Below are positions 16,304 through 32,444 of a stretch of 33,285 nucleotides of DNA, piece by piece. The translations under genes were made by a program, and so were the position numbers. Source of the DNA: Acidimicrobiales bacterium (GTDB lineage Bacteria; Actinomycetota; Acidimicrobiia; Acidimicrobiales; RAAP-2); contig JANYFR010000059.1 in assembly GCA_025362585.1 (NCBI GenBank), forward strand, positions 1 to 33,285, read 5' to 3'. Numbering within the stretch: position 1 is the first letter of the stretch; each line of letters opens with the position of its first letter. A model generated the notes under the pieces. It saw only the letters and a list, made by a program, of their open reading frames with translations, was not told the origin of the DNA and did no database searches.

Positions 16304-16461
16304 GTCTTCCTCTTCTCTCCTGATCTGCGCGTCGGTTCGTCCGACACACAGACGCTCCGCCGGGCCAGAAACCCGAACGGAGCGCTCGACTTGTTCGGTT
16401 CAGCGTTCCCCTTTCGGGCGACTGAACACATCTTTTTTCCTACTCTGGCGCATTGCCAGGG
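16304..16461 (-). promoter_or_regulatory. Structured mRNA leader of the rplC operon
   Basis: Read on the minus strand, the leader holds three hairpins. CTGGC/GCCAG lies at 16445-16459. The second is at 16398-16427: GTTCAG/CTGAAC enclosing CCC-GAAA-GGG with a GNRA loop. The third is at 16353-16384: CGCTCCG/CGGAGCG enclosing CGGG/CCCG. The two larger ones are double-tiered, stem within stem, as expected of protein-binding RNA. The location suggests autogenous control by an S10-operon protein such as L3 or L4. This is inference. Confidence 0.45.
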
Positions 16462-16467
16462 CCATTA

Positions 16468-16497
16468 ACCGTACACCATCGGGCCCCGCGCGCGCAA
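16468..16497 (-). promoter_or_regulatory. Candidate promoter between rpsJ and rplC
   Basis: On the minus strand, TTGCGC (16492-16497) and TACGGT (16468-16473) are spaced by 18 bases, a fair match to the housekeeping sigma pattern of high-GC bacteria. Transcription would begin near 16461, just before the three leader hairpins. The -35 box lies inside a GC-rich inverted repeat (CCGCGC/GCGCGG, 16486-16505), which could instead mark a partial transcription stop after rpsJ. Confidence 0.35.
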
Positions 16498-16519
16498 AGG
16501 CGCGGTGGACCCGTAGTGC

Positions 16520-16843
16520 CTAGACCTGGCGGATCTTGATCTCGATATCCACACCGGCGGGCAGATCGAGGCGTTGGAGCGAGTCGACCGTCTTAGCGGT
16601 GTGGTCCACGATGTCGAGGAGGCGCTTGTGCACGCGCATCTCGAAGTGTTCGCGGCTGTCCTTGTGCTTGTGGGGACCGCGAACCACCGTGTAGCGGTGC
16701 TTCTCGGTGGGCAGCGGCACCGGACCCTGCACTCGAGCGTTGGTGCGCTCGACCGTCTGGACGATCTTCGCGGTGGACTGGTCCAGGATGCTGTGGTCGA
16801 AGGCCTTCAGCCGGATGCGGATCATTTGTCGGTTGTCGGCCAT
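16520..16843 (-). CDS. rpsJ: Ribosomal protein S10 / NusE (uS10)
   Basis: This 107-residue protein has dual roles: a 30S head protein and, as NusE, the NusG-binding partner that couples ribosomes to RNA polymerase. [20 protein letters not shown] and the signature [17 protein letters not shown] are clear. It begins only 7 bases after tuf, so it belongs to the str transcript, while the remaining S10-operon genes follow after a 216-base gap. Normal length. Confidence 0.97.
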   Translation of the reverse strand: MADNRQMIRIRLKAFDHSILDQSTAKIVQTVERTNARVQGPVPLPTEKHRYTVVRGPHKHKDSREHFEMRVHKRLLDIVDHTAKTVDSLQRLDLPAGVDIEIKIRQV

Positions 16844-16850
16844 GACCTGA

Positions 16851-18038
16851 CTACTTCAGGATCTTGACGACGCGGCCCGAGCCGACGGTGCGGCCACCCT
16901 CGCGGATGGAGAAGGTCAGACCCTCTTCCATGGCGATGGGCTTGCCGAGCGTGACGGTCATCTCGGTGTTGTCGCCGGGCATGACCATTTCCGTGCCCGA
17001 GGGCAGTTCGATCGTGCCGGTGACGTCGGTCGTGCGGAAGTAGAACTGCGGACGGTAGTTCGCGAAGAACGGCTTGTGACGGCCGCCCTCCTCCTTGGTG
17101 AGCACGTAGACCGAGGCCTCGAAGACCGTGTGGGGCGTGATGGTGCCGGGCTTGCACAGCACCTGGCCGCGCTCGACGTCCTCTTTCTTCGTGCCGCGGA
17201 GCAGTGCGCCGAGGTTGTCGCCGGCCTGACCCTGGTCGAGGAGTTTGCGGAACATCTCGATGCCGGTCACGACGGTCTTGGTGGTGTCACGGAGTCCGAC
17301 AATCTCGACCTCGTCGCCGACCTTGACGACGCCCTGCTCGACCTTGCCGGTCACGACGGTGCCGCGGCCGGTGATCGACATGACGTCCTCAATCGACATC
17401 AGGAACGGCTTTTCGGTGGCGCGCACGGGCTCGGGGATGAACGAGTCCACCGCGTCCATGAGCTCCATGATTTTATCGCCCCAGGCCTCGTCGCCCTCGA
17501 GGGCCTTCAGCGCCGAGACTCGAACGATCGGGGTGTCGTCGCCGGGGAAGCCGTAGCTGACGAGCAATTCGCGAACTTCCATCTCGACGAGCTCGAGCAA
17601 CTCCTCGTCATCGACCATGTCGGATTTGTTGAGGGCGACCACGATGTGGGGCACGCCGACCTGGCGGGCGAGCAGCACGTGCTCGCGCGTCTGGGGCATG
17701 GGACCGTCGGTGGCGGCGACGACCAGGATCGCGCCGTCGACCTGGGCCGCGCCGGTGATCATGTTCTTCACGTAGTCGGCGTGGCCGGGCATGTCCACGT
17801 GCGCGTAGTGGCGCTTGGAGGTCTCGTACTCCACGTGGGCGATCGAAATCGTGATGCCGCGCTGCTTCTCCTCGGGTGCCTTGTCGATCTGGTCGAAGGG
17901 GGTGAAGGAGGTTCCCGGGAGGCGGGTCGACAGCACCTTGGTGATCGCCGCGGTGAGGGTGGTCTTGCCGTGGTCGATGTGACCCATCGTTCCAATGTTT
18001 ACGTGCGGCTTGGTGCGCTCGAACTTCTGCTTTGCCAT
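16851..18038 (-). CDS. tuf: Elongation factor Tu
   Basis: The 395-residue GTPase delivers aminoacyl-tRNA to the ribosome. G1 is GHIDHGKT (19-26), the effector region is RGITIS (60-65), G3 is DMPGH (82-86) and G4 NKSD. Domains 2 and 3 are complete, ending [14 protein letters not shown]. The insert [15 protein letters not shown] is the actinobacterial type. M83 replaces the cysteine of the usual DCPGH motif. The SD is weak, and the bases just before the ATG can pair with a segment 57 bases upstream. Only one tuf copy is in the window. Confidence 0.98.
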   Translation of the reverse strand: MAKQKFERTKPHVNIGTMGHIDHGKTTLTAAITKVLSTRLPGTSFTPFDQIDKAPEEKQRGITISIAHVEYETSKRHYAHVDMPGHADYVKNMITGAAQVDGAILVVAATDGPMPQTREHVLLARQVGVPHIVVALNKSDMVDDEELLELVEMEVRELLVSYGFPGDDTPIVRVSALKALEGDEAWGDKIMELMDAVDSFIPEPVRATEKPFLMSIEDVMSITGRGTVVTGKVEQGVVKVGDEVEIVGLRDTTKTVVTGIEMFRKLLDQGQAGDNLGALLRGTKKEDVERGQVLCKPGTITPHTVFEASVYVLTKEEGGRHKPFFANYRPQFYFRTTDVTGTIELPSGTEMVMPGDNTEMTVTLGKPIAMEEGLTFSIREGGRTVGSGRVVKILK

Positions 18039-18039
18039 T

Positions 18040-18111
18040 GTCGGGGACTAACTTTCTCTCTAGAAACGAACCCTCTGCGGACCCGTCGTGCTGGTTTCGG
18101 CCCTCCCCGAC
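18040..18111 (-). promoter_or_regulatory. tuf leader with an 8-bp stem reaching the start codon
   Basis: In the 111-base fusA-tuf gap, GTCGGGGA (transcript side, 18104-18111) is the exact complement of TCCCCGAC (18040-18047), which ends one base before the tuf ATG. Pairing would place the start codon at the base of a stem about 72 bases long. A separate small hairpin, CCGG-GAAA-CCGG, lies at 18134-18145, four bases after the fusA stop. No promoter is evident. Confidence 0.35.
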
Positions 18112-18149
18112 TACGGTTTGGACCTTCTTTTCGCCGGTTTCCCGGACTC

Positions 18150-20237
18150 CTACGCGCCAGTGGCCTTGGCGACGATCTCCTTGGCGATCGAGTCAGGGAC
18201 TTCCGCGTACGAATGGAACTGCATGGTGTACGTCGCGCGCCCTTGAGTACGAGAACGCAGGTCAGTAGCGTAGCCGAACATGTCAGCCAGGGGAACAAGT
18301 GCCCGAATCGCTTGGCTGTTGCCCTTCTGCTCCATGCCCTCCACGCGACCGCGACGACTCGACAGGTCGCCAATGACGTCGCCCATGTAGTCCTCGGGGG
18401 TGACGACCTCCACGGCCATGATCGGCTCGAGCAGGACGGGGCTCGCCAGGCGCGCCGCCTTCTTCACGGCGATGGAACCGGCAATCTTGAAGGCCATTTC
18501 GGAGGAGTCGACGTCGTGGTAGCTGCCGTAGGTGAGCCGCACGCGCACGTCGACCACCGGGTAGCCGGCGAGGACGCCCGCGGTCAACGCCTCGGTGATG
18601 CCTTGGTTGACCGGCTGGATGTACTCCTTGGGAATGACCCCGCCACTGGTCTCGTCGACGAACTCGTAGCCGCCGCCCGGGCCCGTCGGTTCGAGGGTGA
18701 TGACCACGTGACCGTACTGGCCCTTACCACCGGTCTGGCGCACGTACTTCTCTTCGACCTTCGTGACGGTCTTGCGGACGGTCTCGCGGTACGCCACCTG
18801 GGGCTTGCCGACGTTGGCGTCGACGGCGAACTCGCGCAGCATTCGGTCCACGAGGACCTCGAGGTGCAGTTCGCCCATGCCCGAGATGACGGTCTGGCCG
18901 GTCTCTTCGTCGGTGCGAACACGAAAGGTCGGGTCCTCCTCGGAGAGCGAGTAGAGGGCTTTGCCGAGCTTGTCCTGGTCGGCCTTGGTCTTGGGCTCGA
19001 CGGCGACGTGAATGACCGGCTCGGGGAAGGTGAGCGTCTCGAGTTGGATCGGCTGGTCGATCGCGCTCAGGGTGTCGCCGGTCGTGACCTGCTTCAGACC
19101 GACCGCGGCGACGATGTCGCCGGTACGGATGGTGTCGAGGTCTTCGCGGTTGTTGGCGTGCATCAAGAGGAGTCGTCCGAGACGCTCCTTCTTCATGCCC
19201 TTGGTGGTGTTGACGACGGTGTCGCCCTTCTCCAGGGTGCCCGAGTAGACGCGCAGGTAGGTCAACTTGCCGACGAAGGGGTCGGTCTGGATCTTGAAGG
19301 CGAGGGCCGAGAACGGCTCGTCGTCGGAGGGTTTGCGCTCAATGGCGTCCTCCTTGCCCGGCTTGGTGCCCTGGGTCGGGGGCAGGTCGAGTGGCGAGGG
19401 CAGGAAGTCGACGACGGCGTCGAGCATGGGCTGGACCCCCTTGTTCTTGAAGGCCGAGCCGTTGAGGATCGGCACGCAGAGGCCCTCGAGGGTCCCGCGG
19501 CGCAGGGCGCTGCGGATGTCGGCGGTCGCGAGCTCCTCGTCGCCGAGGACCTTCTCCATGAGGTTGTCGTCGAAGGTGGTGAGGATGTCGAGCAGTTTGA
19601 CGCGGTACTCGGCGGCTTGGGCCTGGTACTCGTCGGGGATCTCGATCACCTCAACCTTCTCGCCGTGCTCGTCGTGGTGGATCGTGGCGGTCATCGAGCA
19701 GATGTCGATGATCCCGAGGTACCCACCCTCGGCGCCGATGGGTAGTTGGATGACCGCCGGGACGCAGTCGAGGCGGTCCGCGATCATCTCGACACAACGA
19801 AAGAAGTCGGCCCCGATGCGGTCCATCTTGTTCACGAAGCAGATGCGTGGCACGTTGTACTTGTTGGCCTGGCGCCAGACCGTCTCGGTCTGGGGCTCCA
19901 CTCCGGCGACGGCGTCAAAGACCGCCACGGCGCCGTCGAGCACGCGCAGCGAACGCTCGACCTCGACCGTGAAGTCGACGTGGCCCGGGGTGTCGATGAT
20001 GTTGATGCGGTAGCCGTTCCAGTAGGTGGTTGTGGCGGCCGAGGTGATCGTGATGCCGCGCTCCTGCTCCTGGATCATCCAGTCCATGGTCGCGCCACCG
20101 TCGTGGACCTCTCCGATCTTGTAGTTCTTGCCCGTGTAGAACAAGATCCGTTCGGTCGTCGTGGTCTTACCGGCGTCGATGTGCGCCATAATGCCGATGT
20201 TGCGCACCTTGTCAAGGGGAATGGCGCGATCTGTCAT
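18150..20237 (-). CDS. fusA: Elongation factor G
   Basis: The 695-residue translocase GTPase has P-loop AHIDAGKTT, the effector region around [18 protein letters not shown] (G3) and NKMDR (G4). Domain IV shows [11 protein letters not shown] and domain [21 protein letters not shown] (residues about 615-634, read approximately). Length and domains are normal, so it is the classical EF-G and not EF-4 or TetM. The ATG at 20237 has a weak purine-rich SD (AAAGAAAG). rpsG ends 18 bases upstream. Confidence 0.98.
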   Translation of the reverse strand: MTDRAIPLDKVRNIGIMAHIDAGKTTTTERILFYTGKNYKIGEVHDGGATMDWMIQEQERGITITSAATTTYWNGYRINIIDTPGHVDFTVEVERSLRVLDGAVAVFDAVAGVEPQTETVWRQANKYNVPRICFVNKMDRIGADFFRCVEMIADRLDCVPAVIQLPIGAEGGYLGIIDICSMTATIHHDEHGEKVEVIEIPDEYQAQAAEYRVKLLDILTTFDDNLMEKVLGDEELATADIRSALRRGTLEGLCVPILNGSAFKNKGVQPMLDAVVDFLPSPLDLPPTQGTKPGKEDAIERKPSDDEPFSALAFKIQTDPFVGKLTYLRVYSGTLEKGDTVVNTTKGMKKERLGRLLLMHANNREDLDTIRTGDIVAAVGLKQVTTGDTLSAIDQPIQLETLTFPEPVIHVAVEPKTKADQDKLGKALYSLSEEDPTFRVRTDEETGQTVISGMGELHLEVLVDRMLREFAVDANVGKPQVAYRETVRKTVTKVEEKYVRQTGGKGQYGHVVITLEPTGPGGGYEFVDETSGGVIPKEYIQPVNQGITEALTAGVLAGYPVVDVRVRLTYGSYHDVDSSEMAFKIAGSIAVKKAARLASPVLLEPIMAVEVVTPEDYMGDVIGDLSSRRGRVEGMEQKGNSQAIRALVPLADMFGYATDLRSRTQGRATYTMQFHSYAEVPDSIAKEIVAKATGA

Positions 20238-20255
20238 GTCAATAGCTTTCTTTGT

Positions 20256-20726
20256 TTACCAGCGGTAGTGCGCGAAGGCCTTGTTGGACTCGGCCATCTT
20301 GGCCACGTCCTCGCGGCGCTTCACCGCGGCCCCCACACCGTTGCTGGCATCGATGATCTCGTTGGCGAGACGTTCGGCCATGGTCTTCTCACGACGCTTC
20401 TTGGCGAAGTCGGTGAGCCAGCGGATGGCCAGGGTGGTGGCCCGTCGCGGGCGGACTTCCATCGGGACCTGGTAGGTGGTGCCGCCGACGCGTCGGCTCT
20501 TCACTTCGAGTTCGGGACGCACGTTTTCGAGGGCGCGCTTCAGCGTGGCGACGGGGTCGGTGCCGGTCTTCTGCTCGACCTGCTCGAGGGCGGTGTAGAC
20601 AATGCGCTCGGCGATGGTGCGCTTCCCGCGCTCGAGGATCTTGTTGGTCAACTGGGTCACCAGGACCGACTTGTAGATCGGGTCGACGGGGACGTCGCGG
20701 CGTACGGCGGGGCCCTTACGAGGCAT
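20256..20726 (-). CDS. rpsG: Ribosomal protein S7 (uS7)
   Basis: A 156-residue nucleator of the 30S head. It starts [20 protein letters not shown] and carries the family stretch [23 protein letters not shown] (core residues about 75-97). The C-terminal region ends AFAHYRW, as in most bacteria. Its ATG shares one base with the rpsL stop (TAATG). Confidence 0.97.
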   Translation of the reverse strand: MPRKGPAVRRDVPVDPIYKSVLVTQLTNKILERGKRTIAERIVYTALEQVEQKTGTDPVATLKRALENVRPELEVKSRRVGGTTYQVPMEVRPRRATTLAIRWLTDFAKKRREKTMAERLANEIIDASNGVGAAVKRREDVAKMAESNKAFAHYRW

Positions 20727-21097
20727 TATTTCTCCCTCTTGGCGCCGTAGCGACTACGGGCCTGCTTGCGGTCACGCACCCCCGAGGTGTCGAGCGCGCC
20801 GCGGATGATCTTGTAACGAACGCCCGGGAGGTCCTTCACGCGCCCACCACGTACCAGCACAATGGAGTGCTCTTGGAGGTTGTGGCCGACGCCGGGGATG
20901 TAGGCGGTCACCTCGACGCCCGACGTGAGCCGCACGCGCGCGACCTTGCGCAGCGCGGAGTTGGGCTTCTTGGGCGTGACCGTGTGGACCCGGGTGCACA
21001 CCCCGCGACGCTGCGGGGCCCCCTTCAGGGCCGGTGTTTTGGTCTTCGATACTTTGTCCTGCCGGCCTTTTCGGACCAACTGTGCGATTGTGGGCAC
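20726..21097 (-). CDS. rpsL: Ribosomal protein S12 (uS12)
   Basis: A 123-residue decoding-centre protein. [21 protein letters not shown] and [15 protein letters not shown] carry the two lysines (K43 and the one in GGRVKD, about 88) whose changes give streptomycin resistance in other bacteria; both are the sensitive form. It is the first gene of the str group, with a candidate promoter about 70 bases upstream. Confidence 0.97.
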   Translation of the reverse strand: MPTIAQLVRKGRQDKVSKTKTPALKGAPQRRGVCTRVHTVTPKKPNSALRKVARVRLTSGVEVTAYIPGVGHNLQEHSIVLVRGGRVKDLPGVRYKIIRGALDTSGVRDRKQARSRYGAKREK

Positions 21098-21163
21098 GCG
21101 GAACCTCTTCTGGTAGTACTTCGTTCTGGGGACGCGCCAGGGACATCGGCACGCGGACTGACA

Positions 21164-21193
21164 ATCCTACGACAAACCACCCGACGACGGCAA
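21164..21193 (-). promoter_or_regulatory. Candidate promoter for the str genes (rpsL-rpsG-fusA-tuf-rpsJ)
   Basis: On the minus strand, TTGCCG (21188-21193) and TAGGAT (21164-21169) are separated by 18 bases. Transcription would start near 21157, leaving a leader of about 60 bases before the rpsL ATG. It lies in the 136-base gap after rpoC, immediately beyond a hairpin. The match is good for the -10 box and moderate for the -35. Confidence 0.45.
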
Positions 21194-21195
21194 GC

Positions 21196-21224
21196 CCGCC
21201 ACCGACCGAACCGGGCAGCGGCGG
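21196..21224 (-). terminator. Hairpin after rpoC, possible terminator
   Basis: The transcript segment CCGCCGC (21218-21224) pairs with GTGGCGG (21196-21202), seven pairs including one G-U, with a smaller CCG/CGG stem inside. It begins 10 bases past the rpoC stop and is not followed by a T-run, so it would be a GC-only terminator of the kind common in actinobacteria, or only a pause site. Confidence 0.35.
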
Positions 21225-21233
21225 ACCTGGTCG

Positions 21234-28942
<7,709 letters not shown>

Positions 28943-29127
28943 CGGTCTATCCTCCGTGTAAGTGGGTGGCTACTACAGGCATGTCCAATGACCACGTGCA
29001 AAACGGCGTCAGGGGATGACAAAGTTGAGTGCAGGGACACGGTCTTTCAACTCTAGTGGTTAAATCGGGCCATGCGCAAGTAGCGCTCCCCTAGCGGGGC
29101 ACGCGGCCGACCGAATCGGTTGCGCTC
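28943..29127 (-). promoter_or_regulatory. rpoB 5' leader with unusual TTG start context
   Basis: The likely transcript start is near 29121. The leader contains ACCGATTCGGT (29110-29120), an 11-base palindrome at the predicted start point; a small CCCC/GGGG hairpin near 29088-29099; and AGTTGA/TCAACT arms at 29023-29052. It ends with GGAGG (28951-28955) eight bases before TTG. No gene was seen in it. The leader length leaves room for control of rpoB, but no known riboregulator is recognised. Confidence 0.4.
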
Positions 29128-29156
29128 ACCCTAGGCACGTTCGACGCGCAGGTCAA
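29128..29156 (-). promoter_or_regulatory. Promoter of rpoB-rpoC
   Basis: On the minus strand, TTGACC (29151-29156) and TAGGGT (29128-29133) are separated by exactly 17 bases, a close match to the housekeeping promoter pattern. It lies between the hairpin after rplL and rpoB, so rpoBC can be expressed apart from rplJL. This is the best promoter in the window by eye. Confidence 0.6.
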
Positions 29157-29178
29157 GTACCCCCTCGGCGGGCACGCC

Positions 29179-29204
29179 GCCCCGACCGGCGTACCGGTCG
29201 GGGC
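29179..29204 (-). terminator. Strong hairpin between rplL and rpoB
   Basis: A perfect 11-bp stem GCCCCGACCGG/CCGGTCGGGGC with a four-base loop (CGTA or its complement) begins 20 bases after the rplL stop. There is no U-run after it, so it could be a GC-only terminator, a leaky attenuator that lowers rpoBC relative to rplJL, or an RNA processing site. An RNase III site is used at this junction in E. coli. Confidence 0.6.
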
Positions 29205-29224
29205 AGCGCCCAACAGCGTTGGAA

Positions 29225-29620
29225 CTACTTGAGTTCCACCGTGGCGCCGGCGGCCTCGAGGGAGGCCTTCGCCTTCTCGGCGTCGGCCTTGGAGACCTTC
29301 TCGAGCACGGGCTTCGGGGCGCCGTCGACGAGGTCCTTGGCTTCCTTCAAGCCCAGGCTCGTCAGTGCGCGCACTTCCTTAATCACTTGGATCTTCTTCT
29401 CGCCACCGGCCGTCAAGATGACGTCGTAGTCGCTCTTCTCCTCGGCGCCAGCCTCGTCGCCACCGCCCCCACCGGCGGGGGCCGCCGAGGCGACGGCCGC
29501 GGGGGCCGCGGCCGTGACGCCGAACTTCTCTTCGAACTCCTTCAGGAGTTCACTCAGCTCAATGACGGAAAGCTCGGCGATGCCGTCGAGGATCTGCTCC
29601 TTGGTAAGGGTTGCAGCCAT
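29225..29620 (-). CDS. rplL: Ribosomal protein L7/L12 (bL12)
   Basis: The 131-residue stalk protein recruits and activates translational GTPases. The N-terminal dimerisation and L10-binding helix region ([20 protein letters not shown]) is followed by a flexible hinge rich in Ala and Gly (about 39-60). The C-terminal domain with [20 protein letters not shown] and ending ATVELK completes it. ATG 29620 is supported by AAAGGA six bases upstream; an in-frame ATG five codons earlier is less likely. Confidence 0.97.
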   Translation of the reverse strand: MAATLTKEQILDGIAELSVIELSELLKEFEEKFGVTAAAPAAVASAAPAGGGGGDEAGAEEKSDYDVILTAGGEKKIQVIKEVRALTSLGLKEAKDLVDGAPKPVLEKVSKADAEKAKASLEAAGATVELK

Positions 29621-29664
29621 GGTGTGTCCTTTCATTTCTTCGTTTCGGTACTACGGGGATGGGA

Positions 29665-30384
29665 CTATTCGGCCGGTTCGCTCGCGGCGTCCTCTACGGA
29701 CGCCTCGGGGGCTGGAGTCTCGGGTTCGGCGACGGACGCCTCCTCCTCGACCGCGACCTCCGCGACGGGTGTCGCGGCGTCGTCGCTCGCTGCGGGCGCA
29801 GCTTCCTCGACCCCGGCCGGAGTCTCGGCGACCTCAACCCCCTCGAGCGCTGGAGCGGCGACGCCACCCCTGCTGTCGAGAAGGGCCGCGAGGCCGTAGG
29901 CGAAGTTCTGCGGGATGGCCTTCAAGAGGCCGGCCATGGTGCGCAGCGGTGCAGCGATCAGTCCGGCGAGCTGGGCGAGCATGACGTCGCGGCTCGGCAG
30001 GTCGGCCAACGCGCTCAGATCCTTAATGGAGAGGAGTTTGCCGTCGGTGACGCCGCCCTTGACGATCAGTTTCGGGGTCTCCTTGGCGAAGTCGCGCAGG
30101 GCCTTGGCGACTGCCGAGACGTCGCCGTCGATGAAGGCGATCGCCGTGGGGCCGGTGAGAAACTCGCCGAGTGGCTCGACCGAGGTGCCCGAGATGGCGC
30201 GCAGCACCAGGGTGTTCTTGAAGACCTTGTAGTCGGCCCCCAGGACGCGCAGTTGGCGACGCAACGTCGAAATCTGGGCAACGGTCATCCCGCGGTACTC
30301 GGTGACCACGGCCGTTGACGTGCCGGCGACCTTCGACTTCACCTCGGCGACGGTGGCGACCTTGTCGGTACGAACCTTGCTCAT
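29665..30384 (-). CDS. rplJ: Ribosomal protein L10 (uL10) with acidic tail
   Basis: This 239-residue base of the L7/L12 stalk begins MSKVRTDKVATVAEVKSKV and has the EYRGMTVAQISTLRRQLR rRNA-binding region and the long L12-binding helix (MLAQLAGLIAAPLRTMAGLL, about 135-154). Usual length is about 165-180; the extra 60 residues are an Ala/Glu/Pro/Val-rich acidic tail, also seen in other actinobacteria. AAGGAG lies 4 bases before the ATG. It is preceded by a structured leader. Confidence 0.96.
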   Translation of the reverse strand: MSKVRTDKVATVAEVKSKVAGTSTAVVTEYRGMTVAQISTLRRQLRVLGADYKVFKNTLVLRAISGTSVEPLGEFLTGPTAIAFIDGDVSAVAKALRDFAKETPKLIVKGGVTDGKLLSIKDLSALADLPSRDVMLAQLAGLIAAPLRTMAGLLKAIPQNFAYGLAALLDSRGGVAAPALEGVEVAETPAGVEEAAPAASDDAATPVAEVAVEEEASVAEPETPAPEASVEDAASEPAE

Positions 30385-30551
30385 GTGACTCCTTCACCGG
30401 ATGCCGCCCGGTACGGGCCTCGACATCCAAGCGAACGAGCCGACCGGGCTCGAACTCCTCGTCAGGCTGGCCCCGGGGCCACTTAAGCGCTCGCGCGCAC
30501 CGGATGTCTTTGGCGTTCTTAGTGGATCTGTGGCACTGACGTCGTGCGCGG
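30385..30551 (-). ncRNA. L10-type leader RNA (cis-regulatory)
   Basis: The location, between rplA and rplJ-rplL, is that of the known L10 leader. In transcript order it has GACATCC (30502-30508) and a GCGC-GCGA-GCGC hairpin. Then come a 14-base palindrome TGGCCCCGGGGCCA (30469-30482), a CGAGCC/GGCTCG hairpin (30436-30452), GGATGTC (30422-30428) and GCCCG-TAC-CGGGC (30406-30418). CATCC (30399-30403) ends just before the SD. GGATG(TC) can pair with either flanking copy, so two exclusive folds exist. Match to the L10 family model was not computed. Confidence 0.55.
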
Positions 30552-30557
30552 TCGCCC

Positions 30558-30587
30558 ATCGTAGTTGGTCGGCTCGCGCCGCGTCAA
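30558..30587 (-). promoter_or_regulatory. Promoter of rplJ-rplL
   Basis: On the minus strand, TTGACG (30582-30587) and TACGAT (30558-30563) are spaced by 18 bases, starting 5 bases past the rplA stop. Transcription would begin near 30551, giving a leader of about 167 bases that holds all the L10 leader stems. Confidence 0.55.
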
Positions 30588-30592
30588 AACCT

Positions 30593-31309
30593 CTAGGCCG
30601 GGGTCAGGACCTCGTCGACTTCCTTCGTGCGGGTCGGGTCGATCTTCACCCCGGGGCCCATGGTCGACGAGACCGTGATGCTCATGAGGTAGCGGCCCTT
30701 CGCGCTCGCCGGCTTCACGCGCACGATCTCGTCAACGACGGCCTGCACGTTACGCGCGAGGTCGTCGCGACTGAAGCTGACCTTGCCCACGCGCAGCTGC
30801 ACGTTGCCGATCTTGTCGGTGCGGTACTCGACGCGCCCACCCTTGAACTCACTGACGGCCTTGGCGACGTCCATCGTCACGGTGCCGGTCTTGGGGTTGG
30901 GCATGAGGCCCCGTGGTCCGAGCACGCGGCCGAGCCCGCCGACCAGACCCATCAAGTCGGGCGTCGCGATCGCGACGTCGAAATCGAGGAAGCCGCCGGC
31001 GACCTTGGCCACCAGATCCTCGGCACCGACTTCGTCGGCGCCGGCGTCGCGTGCGGCCTGGGCCGCCTCGCCGGCCGCGAAGACGGCCACGCGGTTGGTC
31101 TTGCCGGTACCGGCGGGCAGCGAGAGCGTGCCGCGCACGATCTGCTCGGCCTTGCGCGGGTCCACGCCGAGGCGAAGCGCCAGCTCGACCGTCTCGTCGA
31201 ACTTGGCGGTCGCGAGGGCCTTCACCTTGTCGAGCGCCTCATTGATCGTCAGCAGCTCTTCGCGGTCAACCTGGGCCAACGAGTTTCGATAGTTCTTACC
31301 GTGCTTCAT
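30593..31309 (-). CDS. rplA: Ribosomal protein L1 (uL1)
   Basis: A 238-residue protein of the mobile L1 stalk, which guides deacylated tRNA out. It begins [18 protein letters not shown]. The RNA-binding strand region includes [21 protein letters not shown] (about residues 50-70), and the signature [19 protein letters not shown] is intact. ATG 31309 has AGGAG overlapping the rplK stop, 7 bases away, so the two are coupled. In E. coli, L1 represses the L11 operon. Confidence 0.97.
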   Translation of the reverse strand: MKHGKNYRNSLAQVDREELLTINEALDKVKALATAKFDETVELALRLGVDPRKAEQIVRGTLSLPAGTGKTNRVAVFAAGEAAQAARDAGADEVGAEDLVAKVAGGFLDFDVAIATPDLMGLVGGLGRVLGPRGLMPNPKTGTVTMDVAKAVSEFKGGRVEYRTDKIGNVQLRVGKVSFSRDDLARNVQAVVDEIVRVKPASAKGRYLMSITVSSTMGPGVKIDPTRTKEVDEVLTPA

Positions 31310-31316
31310 TTCTCTC

Positions 31317-31742
31317 CTAGCTCGCGACCGTGATGCCCATGGAGCGAGCCGTGCCCGCCACCTGGAGCTTGGCCCGCTCGAGGTCATCGGTGTTGAGGTC
31401 CTTCAACTTGGTCTTGGCGATCTCTTCAATCTGGTCCATCGAGACCGTCGCGACGGTCTCTCGACCGGCGAGGTGGGCGCCCTTGGCGACGCCCGCGGCT
31501 TGGCGCAGCAGCACCGGCGTCGGCGGCGTCTTCAACACGAAGGTGAAGGAGCGGTCTTCGTAGATCGAGATGTCGACCGGAATGACCGTGCCCTTCATGG
31601 ACTCGGTCGCGGCGTTGTACTGCTTGCAGAACTCCATGGTCTGGATCCCGTGCGGCCCGAGCGCGGTGCCGACCGGCGGCGCGGGGGTGGCCCCGCCCGC
31701 CTCGAGTTGAATCTTCACGACTGCGACAATCTTCTTGGCCAT
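31317..31742 (-). CDS. rplK: Ribosomal protein L11 (uL11)
   Basis: This 141-residue protein has the N-terminal domain with the proline-rich thiostrepton-contact helix ([18 protein letters not shown]) and the C-terminal rRNA-binding domain. It is needed for stringent-factor activation and factor binding. The sequence [20 protein letters not shown] is close to the bacterial norm. The prolines linked to thiostrepton resistance are unchanged. It starts 23 bases after nusG. Confidence 0.97.
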   Translation of the reverse strand: MAKKIVAVVKIQLEAGGATPAPPVGTALGPHGIQTMEFCKQYNAATESMKGTVIPVDISIYEDRSFTFVLKTPPTPVLLRQAAGVAKGAHLAGRETVATVSMDQIEEIAKTKLKDLNTDDLERAKLQVAGTARSMGITVAS

Positions 31743-31765
31743 GGCCTTCTCCTTACACCAGTTCT

Positions 31766-32437
31766 CTAGAGCTTCGTTACCTGGGTGAAGTCGAGCTCCA
31801 CCGGCGTCTCACGTCCGAAGATGTCCACGAGCACCTTCACCTTCAGTTGGTCTTCGTTGATTTCAGCGACGTGACCCGAAAAGGTCGCGAACGGTCCGGT
31901 CTTGATCTGCACCGTGTCGTTGACCTCGAACTCGTGGGTCGGCATGCGACGCTTGACGACCGGCTGTTCGACGCCCTCGACGAGAGGGCGAATGATGTTG
32001 TCGACTTCGCGGCGCGTGAGCGCGGTCGGACGGGTCTTCTCGGCGCCGACGAAGCCCGTGACCCCCGGGGTCGATCCGACGACGTAGAAGATCTCGGGGT
32101 CCGGCTCACAGCGGATTAGCAGGTAGCTCGGAAACATCCGCTTGGAGACGGTGACCTTTTTCCCGGCCTTGAACTCGGTCACGTCCTCTTCGGGCAGGAA
32201 GATTTCGTAGATCTGTTCCTCCAGCTCGCGACTCTTGATGATGTTCTTGAGGGCACCGATGACCTTCTGCTCGTGGCCGGCGAAGGTGTGCACGATGTAC
32301 CAACGGCCGGGCCGGTCAAAGGCACTCTCGGCGACCGGCTCCTCTTCGAGGCCGTCCTCGAGGATGGTCACGTCGAGGATCTCGTCGTCGCCGGACGCCT
32401 CGTGCGGGTCGCTGACGGTGGTCTCGATATCGCTCAT
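31766..32437 (-). CDS. nusG: Transcription factor NusG
   Basis: The 223-residue factor has an acidic N-terminal extension of about 43 residues. The NGN domain follows (from [20 protein letters not shown]; core [12 protein letters not shown]), binding the polymerase clamp, and then the KOW domain ([20 protein letters not shown]), which contacts S10 and Rho. The extension, rich in Asp/Glu, is absent from E. coli NusG but occurs in actinobacterial homologues. It lies 7 bases after secE. Confidence 0.96.
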   Translation of the reverse strand: MSDIETTVSDPHEASGDDEILDVTILEDGLEEEPVAESAFDRPGRWYIVHTFAGHEQKVIGALKNIIKSRELEEQIYEIFLPEEDVTEFKAGKKVTVSKRMFPSYLLIRCEPDPEIFYVVGSTPGVTGFVGAEKTRPTALTRREVDNIIRPLVEGVEQPVVKRRMPTHEFEVNDTVQIKTGPFATFSGHVAEINEDQLKVKVLVDIFGRETPVELDFTQVTKL

Positions 32438-32444
32438 GGTCGCC

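Noticed and set aside
16431-16459. Rho-independent terminator: CTGGC/GCCAG hairpin next to a T-run
   Set aside because: On the plus strand the T-run precedes the stem, and on the minus strand the run reads as A, so neither orientation makes a terminator.
17076-19745. A very long plus-strand open frame (889 codons) opposite tuf and fusA
   Set aside because: It is antisense to two unmistakable genes. Long antisense frames are expected in GC-rich DNA with strong third-position GC. The translation is repetitive in G/V/D/L with no domain.
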